DNA of 64,000 nucleotides, from the NCBI GenBank assembly GCA_021817045.1, contig JAKAWG010000018.1:1-64000 (forward strand), written 5' to 3'. A model generated the notes under the pieces. It made no database searches. It was not told the DNA's origin and saw only the letters and a list, made by a program, of their open reading frames with translations. The translations under genes were made by a program, and so were the position numbers. This DNA comes from Acidobacteriota bacterium (lineage in GTDB: Bacteria > Acidobacteriota > Terriglobia > UBA7540). Of this stretch, positions 12,457-22,241 are shown in pieces; the first letter of the stretch is position 1, and every line of letters starts with the position of its first letter.

Positions 12457-15201
12457 ATGCGATCAGACCGTCTTGCGCGGTGGATGGCTGCGCTGGTCAT
12501 ATTCCTGCTGGTTGTTGCCCCGTTGTTTTCAGGCGGCGTGGGCCTGATTGTCAATTGGCTCTGGTTCAGTCACGAAGGCTATCGTATTTTGTACACCACG
12601 CCCCTGAAGGCCCAGGTTGCACTAAGCGGGTATTTCGGCATCGGCTTCATGGTGATCGTAGCCCTGAACCTGTTGATTGCAAGATCGCTTGCTCGCCGCT
12701 CCGGATTCCAGGTCTATTCGCGAGAGATCGAGTTTCCCGCGCTTGATCGGGTGAGCGCTCTGTTTCGCGGTTTCGTTTGGTTTGGTGTCCTGCTCGTCGG
12801 CTATTTTGTTGGAGAGTGGGCGACCGGCCATTGGATGGAATACTTGCTCGCCACCCATCCTGTGACGATGCGGCAATCGGATCCATTGTTTGGAATCAAT
12901 CTAGGCTTCTACCTGTTTCGCCTGCCGTTTATCTGGTTCATCTATCATTTCCTGCTCGCGGTCGTGATTGTTTCGGCGCTTGCCGCCGCCTTCCTGTACT
13001 TTATCGAAGGAGGAGTTACCGTCACGCCGCGCGGAGTGTTCATGGGGCGGCAGCCGCGCGCGCACCTGATGGCGCTCGGTGGACTGTTCTTTCTGCTGAT
13101 GGCCTGGCGGGCTCGCCTTGCGATGTACGGCCTGCTCTATTCGACGCGCGGCCTCATTTACGGCGCGGCCTATACGGACGTACACGCTACACTGCCGGTG
13201 CTGAAGATTCTGCTTGTCCTCTGCATCATCACCGCGCTGGCTTTTTTCGCGGGCGCGTGGACGGGACGGGTGCGAGCGGCGCTTCTTTCCATCGGTGCGT
13301 TGATTGTGGTCGGCGTGCTCGGCGGCGCAGTTTATCCGGCGCTCGTGCAGACATATATCGTCACTCCCAACGAACTCGCCAAGGAGACTCCCTATATTGC
13401 CCGAGCCATCAGCTTCACGCGCAAGGCTTATGCGCTCGACAGGTTTCAAGAGCGCAATTTCCCCGACGTCAGCGACCTGACCCCGACCGTCATCGCCCAG
13501 AATCAGGCGACCGTGAACAATATTCGCCTTTGGGATCATCGCCCGCTTCTGACCACTTTCCAGCAGCTTCAGGAAATCCGTACTTATTACGACTTCGTGC
13601 GCGTGGATAACGACCGCTACAGGATCAATTCAGACTATCGTCAGGTCTCGCTCTCGGTGCGGGAGATGAATTCGAGCGCCCTTCCCGATCCGAACTGGGT
13701 GAACGAACACCTGATTTACACGCACGGCTTCGGGCTGTGCATGGGCCCGGTCAACGAAGCTACTCCAGACGGCATGCCGGACTTGTTTATTGAGAATATC
13801 CCGCCAGTCTCGAACGTGCCGATCAAAATCACGCGCCCGGAGATTTACTACGGAGAGCTTTCGAATGACTATTGTATCGTCAAGACCAGCGCCCAGGAAT
13901 TCGACTATCCGTCAGGCTATGAGAACGTGTACAACACCTATCAAGGCTCCGGAGGCGTGGGGATTGGCGGGTTCTGGCGGCGCCTCTTGTTCACTCTGCG
14001 TTTCGGACAAATCAATATCCTGCTTTCCAGTTATATCCAGCCCTCGAGCCGCATCATGATTTACCGGCGCGTTCTCAACCGGGTGAGCCGCCTGGCGCCT
14101 TTTCTCACATTTGACAGCCATCCGTACATCGTGGTGGCCAAAGATGGCTCCCTTTACTGGATTGTGGACGGCTATACGACTTCCAGCCAATATCCATACT
14201 CCGATCCCACCCAGTTGGCCGACGGCTCGCTGAATTATATTCGCAATGCCGTCAAGGCGACCGTCAACGCTTACAGCGGGCAGGTTCGCTTCTACGTCAG
14301 CGATCCCACCGACCCTCTGATCCAGGCTTACGCCAGGATTTTCCATGGCGTCTTCCGGCCGCTTTCGGAAATGCCGGATGGGCTCCACGCGCACATCCGC
14401 TATCCGATGGATTTTTTCTCCGTCCAGGCTCAGAAATACGCGGTCTTTCACATGACTGACCCCCAAGTTTTCTATAGCAAGGAAGACTTATGGCGCGTTG
14501 CACGACAGAATACGGGCGGGCAGATGGAGCCGATGGAGCCTTACTACACCATCATGAAGCTTCCAGGGGCGAGCGACAAGGAAGAGTTCGTGCTGATGCT
14601 TCCGTTTGTTCCGGCTCGCAAGAACAACATGATCGCCTGGATGGCGGCGCGCTGCGATGAGCCCAACTACGGCAAAGTTCTGGTCTTCACTTTTTCAAAG
14701 GACAAACTCATCTATGGCCCGGAGCAGATTGAATCCCGCATCGACCAGAAGCCGGAAATTTCCCAGCAACTCACGCTGTGGAATCAGAGCGGCTCAAGGG
14801 TGGTCCGCGGCACGCTGCTCGTCATTCCGGTTGGAAATTCCGTGCTCTATGTGGAGCCGCTATACTTGGCTGCGGCAACCGGAGGCGCGCTTCCCGAATT
14901 GAAGCGCGTGATTGTAGCTTATTCGGATCACGTCGTGATGGAGCCTAGCTTGGACACCGCGCTGAGCCAAATTTTTGGGGGTGCCACCTCGACGGAAGCC
15001 GCCTCATCGGCTTCTTCCGCCTCGCCTCCGGTGAAGGGAGCCATCCTTCGCGTTCCGCCGCCAGGAATGCAATCTCTTATCCAGCAAGCCAATCAATACT
15101 ACCAGCAGGCCCTCGATGATCTGCGGCAAGGAAACTGGAGTGGCTACGGCGACCAGATTCAGAAGCTGGGTAAAGTGCTGAATCAACTGCAAGCGAAATA
15201 G
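12457..15201 (+). CDS. UPF0182-family large membrane protein
   Basis: About 914 aa, matching the family. The N-terminal third holds roughly seven hydrophobic helices (for example ALVIFLLVVAPLFSGGVGLIV and VALNLLIARSL). It is followed by a large soluble region with conserved-looking blocks NNIRLWDHRPLL, TYYDFVRVDNDRYRI, YTHGFGLCMGPVNE, RPEIYYGEL and SRIMIYRRV, ending in an alanine/serine-rich linker and a glutamine-rich C-terminal helix. The function is unknown. ATG 12457 is chosen over the track start because GCGGAG precedes it by 6 bp and the encoded N-terminus is a normal membrane start. Confidence 0.85.
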   Translation: MRSDRLARWMAALVIFLLVVAPLFSGGVGLIVNWLWFSHEGYRILYTTPLKAQVALSGYFGIGFMVIVALNLLIARSLARRSGFQVYSREIEFPALDRVSALFRGFVWFGVLLVGYFVGEWATGHWMEYLLATHPVTMRQSDPLFGINLGFYLFRLPFIWFIYHFLLAVVIVSALAAAFLYFIEGGVTVTPRGVFMGRQPRAHLMALGGLFFLLMAWRARLAMYGLLYSTRGLIYGAAYTDVHATLPVLKILLVLCIITALAFFAGAWTGRVRAALLSIGALIVVGVLGGAVYPALVQTYIVTPNELAKETPYIARAISFTRKAYALDRFQERNFPDVSDLTPTVIAQNQATVNNIRLWDHRPLLTTFQQLQEIRTYYDFVRVDNDRYRINSDYRQVSLSVREMNSSALPDPNWVNEHLIYTHGFGLCMGPVNEATPDGMPDLFIENIPPVSNVPIKITRPEIYYGELSNDYCIVKTSAQEFDYPSGYENVYNTYQGSGGVGIGGFWRRLLFTLRFGQINILLSSYIQPSSRIMIYRRVLNRVSRLAPFLTFDSHPYIVVAKDGSLYWIVDGYTTSSQYPYSDPTQLADGSLNYIRNAVKATVNAYSGQVRFYVSDPTDPLIQAYARIFHGVFRPLSEMPDGLHAHIRYPMDFFSVQAQKYAVFHMTDPQVFYSKEDLWRVARQNTGGQMEPMEPYYTIMKLPGASDKEEFVLMLPFVPARKNNMIAWMAARCDEPNYGKVLVFTFSKDKLIYGPEQIESRIDQKPEISQQLTLWNQSGSRVVRGTLLVIPVGNSVLYVEPLYLAAATGGALPELKRVIVAYSDHVVMEPSLDTALSQIFGGATSTEAASSASSASPPVKGAILRVPPPGMQSLIQQANQYYQQALDDLRQGNWSGYGDQIQKLGKVLNQLQAK

Positions 15202-15263
15202 GCGGGGCCAATGAGCTTGGCCACAGTACGAGTAGCAAACCAGGCTAAGTGTGAGTAAGTGGA

Positions 15264-15971
15264 ATGCGGAGGATTACCTCTTGCGAATTGCTGGACGAAG
15301 ATAGCGTCAGCGCGGCAGATGTTGAGGCTGCCCTACGCGATATTTGGCGCATTAACCAGCGCTTTGGGGGTGTCTCGGGGTGCCTTCGCTTGCTGGATCA
15401 TTTCCTTGCCCGAAGCGGTTTGCGGCGCTTCCGTGCCCTTGATGTAGGAGCGGGAGATGGGCGTCTGGCGGCTTGTCTGCAAGATGAGCTCGCGGACCGG
15501 GGCCTGGAAACTACATTCTGGGCGCTCGACCGCCGCCTGTCGCACCTAAACTGCAGTCGCTCTTCGCATGATCCGCTCAACCGCGTGGCTGCCAACGCGC
15601 TTGAGTTGCCTTTTCCCTCGGCGAGTTTCGAGCTTGTGATGTGCAACCTTTTCGTGCACCATTTTTCCGGTACAAGTCTGCGCTACCTTCTGGCGGAGAT
15701 GGTACGGGTGGCAAGCCAGGGTGTGTGCGTGAACGATCTTGAACGACGGTGGCTGCCTTATCTTTTCATTCGCTACGCCCCCTTCGCCACCCGCAACCCA
15801 ATTGCGCGCCGCGACGGCGTGGCAAGCGTGCGGCAGGCGTATACACGCCCCGAGCTTGCCGCCGTCGCCTCGACCTGTGGCGCTGCTTCCGTTGACGTGA
15901 TGTCGCTTCCATTTTTCCGGCTGGGTTTGATGTTATGGAAAGAGCCGTCACCGGCAGGTTCTTCTGTCTGA
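15264..15971 (+). CDS. Class I SAM-dependent methyltransferase
   Basis: A 235-aa Rossmann methyltransferase. Motif I is ALDVGAGDGRLAACL; the post-I acidic residue follows in WALDRR; the motif II/III region is FELVMCNLFVHHFSG, with an LRYLLAEMVRVASQGVCVNDL loop as in UbiE-like small-molecule enzymes. The C-terminal half has YTRPELAAVAS, probably a substrate lid. Homologues often sit with polyketide/monooxygenase genes, but none is present here. The ATG lies just after a weak GTAAGTGG stretch. The substrate is unknown. Confidence 0.75.
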   Translation: MRRITSCELLDEDSVSAADVEAALRDIWRINQRFGGVSGCLRLLDHFLARSGLRRFRALDVGAGDGRLAACLQDELADRGLETTFWALDRRLSHLNCSRSSHDPLNRVAANALELPFPSASFELVMCNLFVHHFSGTSLRYLLAEMVRVASQGVCVNDLERRWLPYLFIRYAPFATRNPIARRDGVASVRQAYTRPELAAVASTCGAASVDVMSLPFFRLGLMLWKEPSPAGSSV

Positions 15972-16017
15972 TTTGGCGGAGGCGCGTTGCAGTCTTGGGA
16001 AGAAAGGAAGCGCTTAA

Positions 16018-16401
16018 ATGAATAGAGTCATAACAACTCTGCTGCAATGTTGTTTATGTCTTACCTGTGCCGCCTTGTTTGCAGGAGCGAGTGCGGCTGG
16101 TGCTGCATCCAAAACGGTTGTCATTCACATGACCGCTAAGAGGTATGAGTTCAATCCCAGCGTCATCAACGTGAAGCAGGGCGAACACGTCCGCCTGATC
16201 GTTACAGCGCTGGACCGAACTCACGGCATCAAGATCCCCGGGTATGGTATTAACCGCAGACTCAACAAGGGGGCTCCGGTGACCATCGAATTCACGGCCA
16301 ACAAGGCGGGAACATTTCCCTTCCATTGCTCCGTATGGTGCGGGTTCGGCCACAGACGGATGAAAGGCAAGCTTATCGTGAAGCCGGCAAACGGAGGATG
16401 A
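16018..16401 (+). CDS. Secreted cupredoxin with a CuA-type (cytochrome oxidase subunit II-like) ligand set
   Basis: A 127-aa periplasmic protein with a clear signal peptide (cleavage likely near GASAAGA). The cupredoxin barrel contains KRYEFNPSVINVKQGEHVRLIV, HGIKIPGYG and FPFHCSVWCGFGHRRMKG. The C-x3-C-x3-H-x2-M arrangement plus the upstream His matches the binuclear CuA centre of cytochrome oxidase subunit II, not a type-1 blue copper site. It is freestanding, with no oxidase subunit nearby. It may carry electrons or copper for a periplasmic reductase; the molybdopterin oxidoreductase gene follows on the same strand. Confidence 0.8.
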   Translation: MNRVITTLLQCCLCLTCAALFAGASAAGAASKTVVIHMTAKRYEFNPSVINVKQGEHVRLIVTALDRTHGIKIPGYGINRRLNKGAPVTIEFTANKAGTFPFHCSVWCGFGHRRMKGKLIVKPANGG

Positions 16402-16675
16402 AGCGGGTCGGAGCAGCCGTCGCTCTTTGCAATCAACACCAGAGGTACGTTGCCGCGCCTTATAGCCGGTTGGAGCTCCATGGTTACCGTCGTTCATGGA
16501 CCACGGGCCAGCCGCCGTCATGGAGTAGTATGGTTCTTACGCTCTTCTGGTGAGTCGTCGTACCGTTCTTCTTGATTTCACGATCGAACAAACCTCGTTT
16601 CGAACGGCTGCTGCTCGGGCGCCCGTAATGACCCTTCGCCCTTGCCGCCGGGTATACAATAACACCAGAAGATTT

Positions 16676-17290
16676 ATGGGCTTGTGGGACAACAGCGAGC
16701 GGAAGGCGGTTGAAGAAAAGATACGCCAGGAGAATCGTTTGCCTCCTGGCCAATCCTTGACGCTCAAGTGGCCGGTACTCCATTACGGTGGTGTGCCTGC
16801 GTTCGATCGGGCCCATTGGGAATTCCGCACGGCGGGGCTGGTGAAGGAACCTCTTCGCCTGTCTTGGAGCGAATTTCAGGCCTTGCCGCGCGTTCAGGTG
16901 ACAGCGGATTTCCACTGCGTCACTCGCTGGAGCCGGTTCGACAATCGCTGGGAAGGAGTTTCGCTCCGTACGCTTTTTGAGATGACGCGCCCCAAGGCTG
17001 AGGCGACCCATGTGATGGTGCACTGTCTGGAAGGTTACACCACGAACGTCCCGCTTGCCGACCTGCTGGATGACAACGTGCTACTAGCCGACAAGCACGA
17101 CGGCTATACGTTGCCGCCTGAGCACGGAGGACCGTTGCGATTGGTCGTACCCAAGCTTTACGGGTGGAAGAGCGCCAAGTGGGTGTGTGGGTTTGATTTC
17201 ATGCTTTCCGACCGGCCGGGCTTTTGGGAGCAGAACGGTTACCACTTGTACGGCGACCCGTGGAAAGAACAGCGGTTTGACACGGACTGA
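16676..17290 (+). CDS. Molybdopterin-dependent oxidoreductase, sulfite-oxidase-fold (soluble form)
   Basis: A 204-aa protein covering the Mo-cofactor domain only. It has LHYGGVPAFDRAHWEFRTAGLV, ADFHCVTRWSRFDNRWEGV with the Mo-liganding Cys, THVMVHCLEGYTTNVPLADLLDDNVLLA, and PPEHGGPLRLVVPKLYGWKSAKWV; this is the pattern of small freestanding sulfite-oxidase-like proteins. No signal peptide appears when started at ATG 16676. GGTATACAAT at 16651 could be a -10 box. An upstream in-frame ATG at 16628 is possible. The redox substrate is unknown. Confidence 0.8.
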   Translation: MGLWDNSERKAVEEKIRQENRLPPGQSLTLKWPVLHYGGVPAFDRAHWEFRTAGLVKEPLRLSWSEFQALPRVQVTADFHCVTRWSRFDNRWEGVSLRTLFEMTRPKAEATHVMVHCLEGYTTNVPLADLLDDNVLLADKHDGYTLPPEHGGPLRLVVPKLYGWKSAKWVCGFDFMLSDRPGFWEQNGYHLYGDPWKEQRFDTD

Positions 17291-17503
17291 CCGGTCGCGC
17301 GAGAAGAATGTTTTGCAGCGGGAACCGCCACGGTGAGGCGCGGTGCAAAAATGCGTGAGGCGCCGTTTGGCCAAAGGTATTGCGCGCAGAGAAGACACAA
17401 GGAGACAGCCCACCGCGGGTCGCTCGCCCACACTTCATTGCGCCGCGCGCTGCCCTTCGCGGGGTGCCGGGTCCACAGATCTGGCTGGATCCGCAAAGCA
17501 ACG

Positions 17504-18355
17504 ATGGGGCTGTTCTGCCTCCTAGCTCCGGTGTTCTCGCTTGATTTTACCCTCCGTGCATCCCGCATTCAGGCTCACGATTCACCCGAGAAGGTGAATG
17601 TCCATCAATTGGTGAAAAACGCGGTGTGGAACAAGCTCTGGTCGATGGAGCATCCCACCCACCATTACGAATACGTGGATCATTATGTCGATTCTGGCCA
17701 TTCGCAGACGCACCTGGAAGTTGAGACTTCCCACGGTGCAGTCGGTCGGCTCATTGAATCAAACGGCAAGCCGCTCACGGCAAAAGTGTGTCAGCGCGAC
17801 CGGGCTCGGTTGGCGCGCCTTGTGAGCAGTCCACAATTGCAAAAGAGGAGATTTGCCCAGCAGCAGGCTATCTTACAGCGTCGCGAACAGTTGTTCAGGC
17901 TGCTTCCGCAAGCGCTTCTTTACAGTTTTGATGGCGTTGACCGGCGCACCGGCTGGATCAGGCTGAAGTACCGGCCAAACCCGGCGTTTCATCCTCGCAG
18001 CCGCGTCGCGGGCATCCTTCAAGGCATCGTGGGCACGGCCTGGGTGGATCCCTCCGACCAGCAATTCGCAAAGATTGACGGCCGCCTCGCAAACACCGTG
18101 ACTTTTGGCTGGGGCATTCTCGCCAAGCTTTATCCCGGGGGGCACTTTATTCTGGAACAAACGAGGCTCCCGGACGGGACGTGGCGCTTGACGACGTTGG
18201 ATGTGAAGATGCAGGGCGTGGTTCTGCTCTTCAAAAAGTTAAGCGTGAACATCAAGGAGAGCGACGGCTCGTTCAAGGAAGTCTCAAACGATCTCACCAT
18301 CCAACAAGCCGTTGCCATGCTCAGCCGCGCGCGCGTGCCCTGTCAGGAGCAGTAA
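17504..18355 (+). CDS. Secreted protein of unknown function
   Basis: Read from ATG 17504, the 283-aa product starts with a hydrophobic leader (MGLFCLLAPVFSLDFTLRASRIQA) and continues HDSPEKVNVHQLVKNAVWNK. The body has paired histidines (HPTHHYEYVDHYVDSGHSQTH), a charged central helix rich in Arg/Gln, then beta-rich segments including GWIRLKYRPNPAF and GGHFILEQTRLPDGTWRLTTLDVKM. That layout recalls periplasmic or outer-membrane lipid-binding sorting proteins, but I do not recognise the family. The track start at 17333 adds an unconvincing basic extension. Confidence 0.55.
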   Translation: MGLFCLLAPVFSLDFTLRASRIQAHDSPEKVNVHQLVKNAVWNKLWSMEHPTHHYEYVDHYVDSGHSQTHLEVETSHGAVGRLIESNGKPLTAKVCQRDRARLARLVSSPQLQKRRFAQQQAILQRREQLFRLLPQALLYSFDGVDRRTGWIRLKYRPNPAFHPRSRVAGILQGIVGTAWVDPSDQQFAKIDGRLANTVTFGWGILAKLYPGGHFILEQTRLPDGTWRLTTLDVKMQGVVLLFKKLSVNIKESDGSFKEVSNDLTIQQAVAMLSRARVPCQEQ

Positions 18356-18428
18356 GAGAACGCACGCGCTACGCGTCGCCTCCTGCGTCCACTCGGACGG
18401 TGGGCTAATTGAGATTCTCCCCAGCCTG

Positions 18429-20822
18429 TCAAAAAATCTCGAATCGTTCCTGGTGTACTTCAGGATCGCTCTTAATGACGATTTCCTTCCGCGTTGCTGC
18501 CTCAATTTCCGAGATCAGTACACCATCTCGCGATTTGAGACTGGCAGCAACGCTTGGGTGAACTCGCAGGTTAAGGATGTTGCCGTCGATTTCTGAGGCC
18601 ATCTTGCGTGCCTCGGCCCGGATTTCGCTGCACACCGTAGCGACAGACTTGATCCAGCCCGCGCCTCCGCAATGGGGGCACGGTTCGCACAGTGTGCGCT
18701 CGAGAGACTGCTTGACGCGCTTGCGGGTCAGCGCCACGAGCCCGAATTCATTGAAGGAGAGGATCTTGGTCGGCGCTCGGTCGTGGCGCAGGGCTTCTTC
18801 CAGCGCCTGCACCACTTTATTGCGGTTCCGCCGCTCGTCCATATCAATGAAGTCAATCACGATGATGCCGCCCAGGTCGCGCAATCGGATCTGACGCACG
18901 ATCTCCTTCACAGCATCGATATTGGTCTTGACAATGGTGTCTTCAAGGCGATTGGTTTTGCCGACGTATTTGCCGGTGTTCACGTCGATCGCCACCAGTG
19001 CTTCGGTCTGGTTGATCACAATATAGCCGCCCGATTTCAGCCAGACCTTGGGCTTAAGCGCGTGGTCAAGCTCAGCCTGGACGCCGAATTCGTCGAAAAG
19101 TGGCTCATCGCGCGTATAAAGCTTCACGTGGCTGATGAGCGACGGCTGAAAGCGCTGGACGAATTCCAGCACATGTTCGTATTCAATTTCGTTGTCCACT
19201 CGGATTGACTTGAAATCCGGCGAGAGCAGGTCTCGAAGGATGCGCTCGACGAGCGTGAGGTCCCGGTGGAGCAGCGCCGGAGCCTTGCTTCGCTCGGCCT
19301 TGGCGCGAATGTCGTTCCAGAGGTTCGTGAGAAAGGCGAGGTCGGCCTTGAGTTCTTCTTCGCTACGGCCTGCCCCGGCGGTACGCACAATGAAGCCACC
19401 CGTGAGCGTGCCCCGGTTTTCCAGAATGAGGTTGCGCAACCGGAAGCGCTCCTCCTCCGAGCCGATCTTGCGGGAAACACCGATGTGGTCAATGGTCGGC
19501 ATGTAAACCAGGTAGCGGCCGGGCAGCGCGATGTGCGAGGTGATGCGTGCGCCTTTCGCGCCGAGGGGTTCTTTGGCGATCTGGACCAGGATTTCCTGGC
19601 CTTCTTTCAGCAACTCGCTGATGGCTGCCGGGTGACGGTTTGCGCCGCGCGGCACTTCCTCGCTAGATGCCGTTAAGTTCTGGCGGCGCCCTTCGCGGGG
19701 CCGGAATCGCCCGCGGCCACGGCGGTGGCGCGGAGCGACCCGCGGGCGATGGTGGCTGTCGCGCAGTGTGTAGGATTGGGGTTCCGGCGGCTGAGTCGAA
19801 GACGTCTCGGGGGGTTCGGCCTCGGCAGGCTCCTGCGGGCTTCCGGGTGTCACGCTCTCAGTCACCTCGGGTGCCAGTGAATCTTCTTCTTGCGCACCCG
19901 CAGGCCGCCCTGAACTCAGGGAAAGCTCACCTTCCGTTCCTCCCATCATCTCGCCTGTTTCCGGCACGATCTGCGACTGGCTTTGTTCAGGTGCTTCGAC
20001 TGCCGCTTCTGACGCGGGCTGCTGCTCGGTCGCTTCGTCAACCGGCGAAGGAGCGGCAACAGCATCAGCTGCGGAAGTCTCAGCAACGGGAGGTTGTGGA
20101 ATCTCCTCTTTTTTTGCGGTTTCATTCGCGCCGTGAAGTCCAGAAGGTGATGATTCACCTTCTGTCTCCGTCGGCACTTGTTCGTCAGCGGGCCCGTGGC
20201 CGTATTTTGCAAGGGATTCGCCCGGCAGCAGCTCAAATCCTGCGGAAGAGGGCTGTTCGCGATGTTCAGGGAATTCCTGACGCGGAGCGAAGTGTTCCCC
20301 GCGAAACTTCTGCTCGCGCCGTCGATGGCGGCGACCGAGAAAACGGTGGCGGCGCTCCCTCGGTTCCACAGCGGGACTTGCAGGCGAGGCTTCGACTGCG
20401 GGCGCGGTGGGGGCGGCGCCTGTTGTGACGGACGGCTCTTCCGGCACCGGCCCAGCTTCCTGGACGGCAGAGGTTTCAGGTTCGCTTCCGGCTGTTTCAC
20501 TCGCCACCGGGTGGTTCGGCTCGGGGGACGGCTCGCTGGTCAGCCGCGCCACGCGATTCTCGGTTTCCGTGAAGACGCGGTCGTATTCTTCAGAGTCTTC
20601 AAAGAAATCCGAGACATAAAGGAAGGCATCACGTTCGAGTCCGATATCTACGAATGCGGATTGCATTCCCGGCAGAACTCGGTTGACGCGACCTTTGTAA
20701 ATGCCACCGACGAGTCCAACGTCGGTGTCGCGCTGAAAGTAGACTTCGACAAGCTGATCGTCTTCTAAGACGGCCACCTTCGTCTCGTGAGGAGACGAGG
20801 AGACCAGAAGCTCTTTGGTCAT
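18429..20822 (-). CDS. RNase E/G family ribonuclease with a large insertion in its S1 domain
   Basis: Single-strand endoribonuclease for rRNA processing and mRNA decay. The product is 797 aa from ATG 20822, which has GGGGAGGA 7-8 bp upstream; the longer track start lacks support. The S1 domain opens VGGIYKGRVNRVLPGMQSAFVDIG, is broken near residue 78 by about 320 residues of Pro/Glu/Ala/Ser-rich sequence with a basic RRHRRR patch, and resumes at ISELLKEGQEILVQIAKEPLG. The catalytic DNase I-like half keeps both Mg-binding aspartates (VAIDVNTGKYVGK, IVIDFIDM) and the zinc link CEPCPHCGGAG. It lies downstream of rodA in the same direction. Confidence 0.92.
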   Translation of the reverse strand: MTKELLVSSSPHETKVAVLEDDQLVEVYFQRDTDVGLVGGIYKGRVNRVLPGMQSAFVDIGLERDAFLYVSDFFEDSEEYDRVFTETENRVARLTSEPSPEPNHPVASETAGSEPETSAVQEAGPVPEEPSVTTGAAPTAPAVEASPASPAVEPRERRHRFLGRRHRRREQKFRGEHFAPRQEFPEHREQPSSAGFELLPGESLAKYGHGPADEQVPTETEGESSPSGLHGANETAKKEEIPQPPVAETSAADAVAAPSPVDEATEQQPASEAAVEAPEQSQSQIVPETGEMMGGTEGELSLSSGRPAGAQEEDSLAPEVTESVTPGSPQEPAEAEPPETSSTQPPEPQSYTLRDSHHRPRVAPRHRRGRGRFRPREGRRQNLTASSEEVPRGANRHPAAISELLKEGQEILVQIAKEPLGAKGARITSHIALPGRYLVYMPTIDHIGVSRKIGSEEERFRLRNLILENRGTLTGGFIVRTAGAGRSEEELKADLAFLTNLWNDIRAKAERSKAPALLHRDLTLVERILRDLLSPDFKSIRVDNEIEYEHVLEFVQRFQPSLISHVKLYTRDEPLFDEFGVQAELDHALKPKVWLKSGGYIVINQTEALVAIDVNTGKYVGKTNRLEDTIVKTNIDAVKEIVRQIRLRDLGGIIVIDFIDMDERRNRNKVVQALEEALRHDRAPTKILSFNEFGLVALTRKRVKQSLERTLCEPCPHCGGAGWIKSVATVCSEIRAEARKMASEIDGNILNLRVHPSVAASLKSRDGVLISEIEAATRKEIVIKSDPEVHQERFEIF

Positions 20823-21089
20823 GAAAAATCCTCCCCGGGGGTCGGCAAGAGGATCCACGTGCAAATCTGGGACCAACTCCTGACGGCGCCCCTGCGGACA
20901 GGTGGTGTAGTGGGTTCATGGATACCTGACTCCCGCTCGATGCCCTCGCTGAGCTCGTGGCTGGCCGAAGTCTCTGGCCAATTGCTCACGGCTGCCTCGT
21001 GGCGCCCGATGGTCTTGCAAGGGGTCCGCACTCAATCCAAATTCTTCAAAACTCACTGCCAATTTCGTCGCGCTCGCAACGTCGCCCGC

Positions 21090-22178
21090 TCAATTCACAA
21101 ATCGCCGCTTCCGGACGCTCATGGCGAGTCCCAACCCCGCAAAAGTGAACACGAGAGACGAGCCGCCCTGGCTCATCAGCGGCAGCGGTATCCCGGTGAT
21201 AGGAAGAAGACCGATCATCATTCCCACGTTGACGGTGACCTGAAAAAAAAGCATTGAGGCCAAGCCGACAATCAAAAATGCTCCGGCGCGATCTCCGGCA
21301 AGCTGCGCTCCGTCCAGCAGGCGAATCAGCAAGATGAAGTAGAGAAAGAGCGCCACAAGGGCGCCGACAAACCCCTGCTCTTCGGCAAAGGCAGCAAAGA
21401 TGAAGTCCGCGTGTGACACCGGAATAAAGCCCAGGCGGCTTTGCGTCCCGCGACCAATGCCCTTTCCCCACAACCCGCCTGACCCGATGGCAATCTTCGA
21501 TTGTGTCACTTGATAGCTGGAGCCGCGAGTATGCTGAGTTGGATGAACGAAGCTCATTAGGCGCTCCCTCTGGTAGGGACGCATCGCGTACCATCCTACC
21601 GGAAGCATCAGGGCGCCAGCCAACCCGAGCACAGCCAAGTGCCGGAAACGGATACCAGCCAGGAAAACACCAGCCACCACAGCTGGGAAGAACGTTATTG
21701 CGGTACCCAGGTCGGGTTCAAGTGCCACCAGTAGCGCGGGAAATCCGACCAGTATGCCCAGCACGAACAGGTCTTTCCACGTAACGGCCTTTGCCTTGCA
21801 CCCGGCAAGATACGCTGCTACCGCAATTATTATAACTAACTTACCCATTTCCGACATCTGCAAAGTGATTCCTCCGAACGTCAGCCAGCGGCGCGCTCCA
21901 CCCACGCGCCGGCCAGCCACAAGCAGGACAGCGAGCCCGAGCAGCATGATCACGTAGAGTGCGGCAACGTGGTCAAGCGCCAGATGATAATCCACCTGGC
22001 TCAGGATTAAAGCGGCGACGGCGCCGATGGCGACCCACTCGGCTTGTTTCTTGCACTCGCTGGCGAGGGGTGTGTTTAGAGTGGTGCTATAGATTTCCAT
22101 GACGCCCAGCGCTGCCAGCGCCAGCGCGGAGCCAAGGAGGAGCCAGTCAACGTCACGAAGGCCGAATCGTTCTCGCAT
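21090..22178 (-). CDS. rodA: Rod-shape-determining peptidoglycan glycosyltransferase RodA
   Basis: SEDS-family polymerase that builds glycan strands with PBP2 during cell elongation. It is a 362-aa integral membrane protein of about ten helices. Motifs include MEIYSTT near the start, GARRWLTFGGITLQMSEMGKLVIIIAVA, ALEPDLGTAITFFP with the essential SEDS Asp, and C-terminal GIPLPLMSQGGSSLVFTFAGLGLAMSV. Its start lies 63 bp after the mrdA stop, so the two are almost certainly co-transcribed. The next gene on the strand is RNase E/G after a 267-bp gap. Confidence 0.95.
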   Translation of the reverse strand: MRERFGLRDVDWLLLGSALALAALGVMEIYSTTLNTPLASECKKQAEWVAIGAVAALILSQVDYHLALDHVAALYVIMLLGLAVLLVAGRRVGGARRWLTFGGITLQMSEMGKLVIIIAVAAYLAGCKAKAVTWKDLFVLGILVGFPALLVALEPDLGTAITFFPAVVAGVFLAGIRFRHLAVLGLAGALMLPVGWYAMRPYQRERLMSFVHPTQHTRGSSYQVTQSKIAIGSGGLWGKGIGRGTQSRLGFIPVSHADFIFAAFAEEQGFVGALVALFLYFILLIRLLDGAQLAGDRAGAFLIVGLASMLFFQVTVNVGMMIGLLPITGIPLPLMSQGGSSLVFTFAGLGLAMSVRKRRFVN

Positions 22179-22241
22179 GTGTGTTCCGGTCGCCGACGGC
22201 GGTCCTCGACGGGCGCCCTCGTCTGAATTTAGCTCCTAGCG

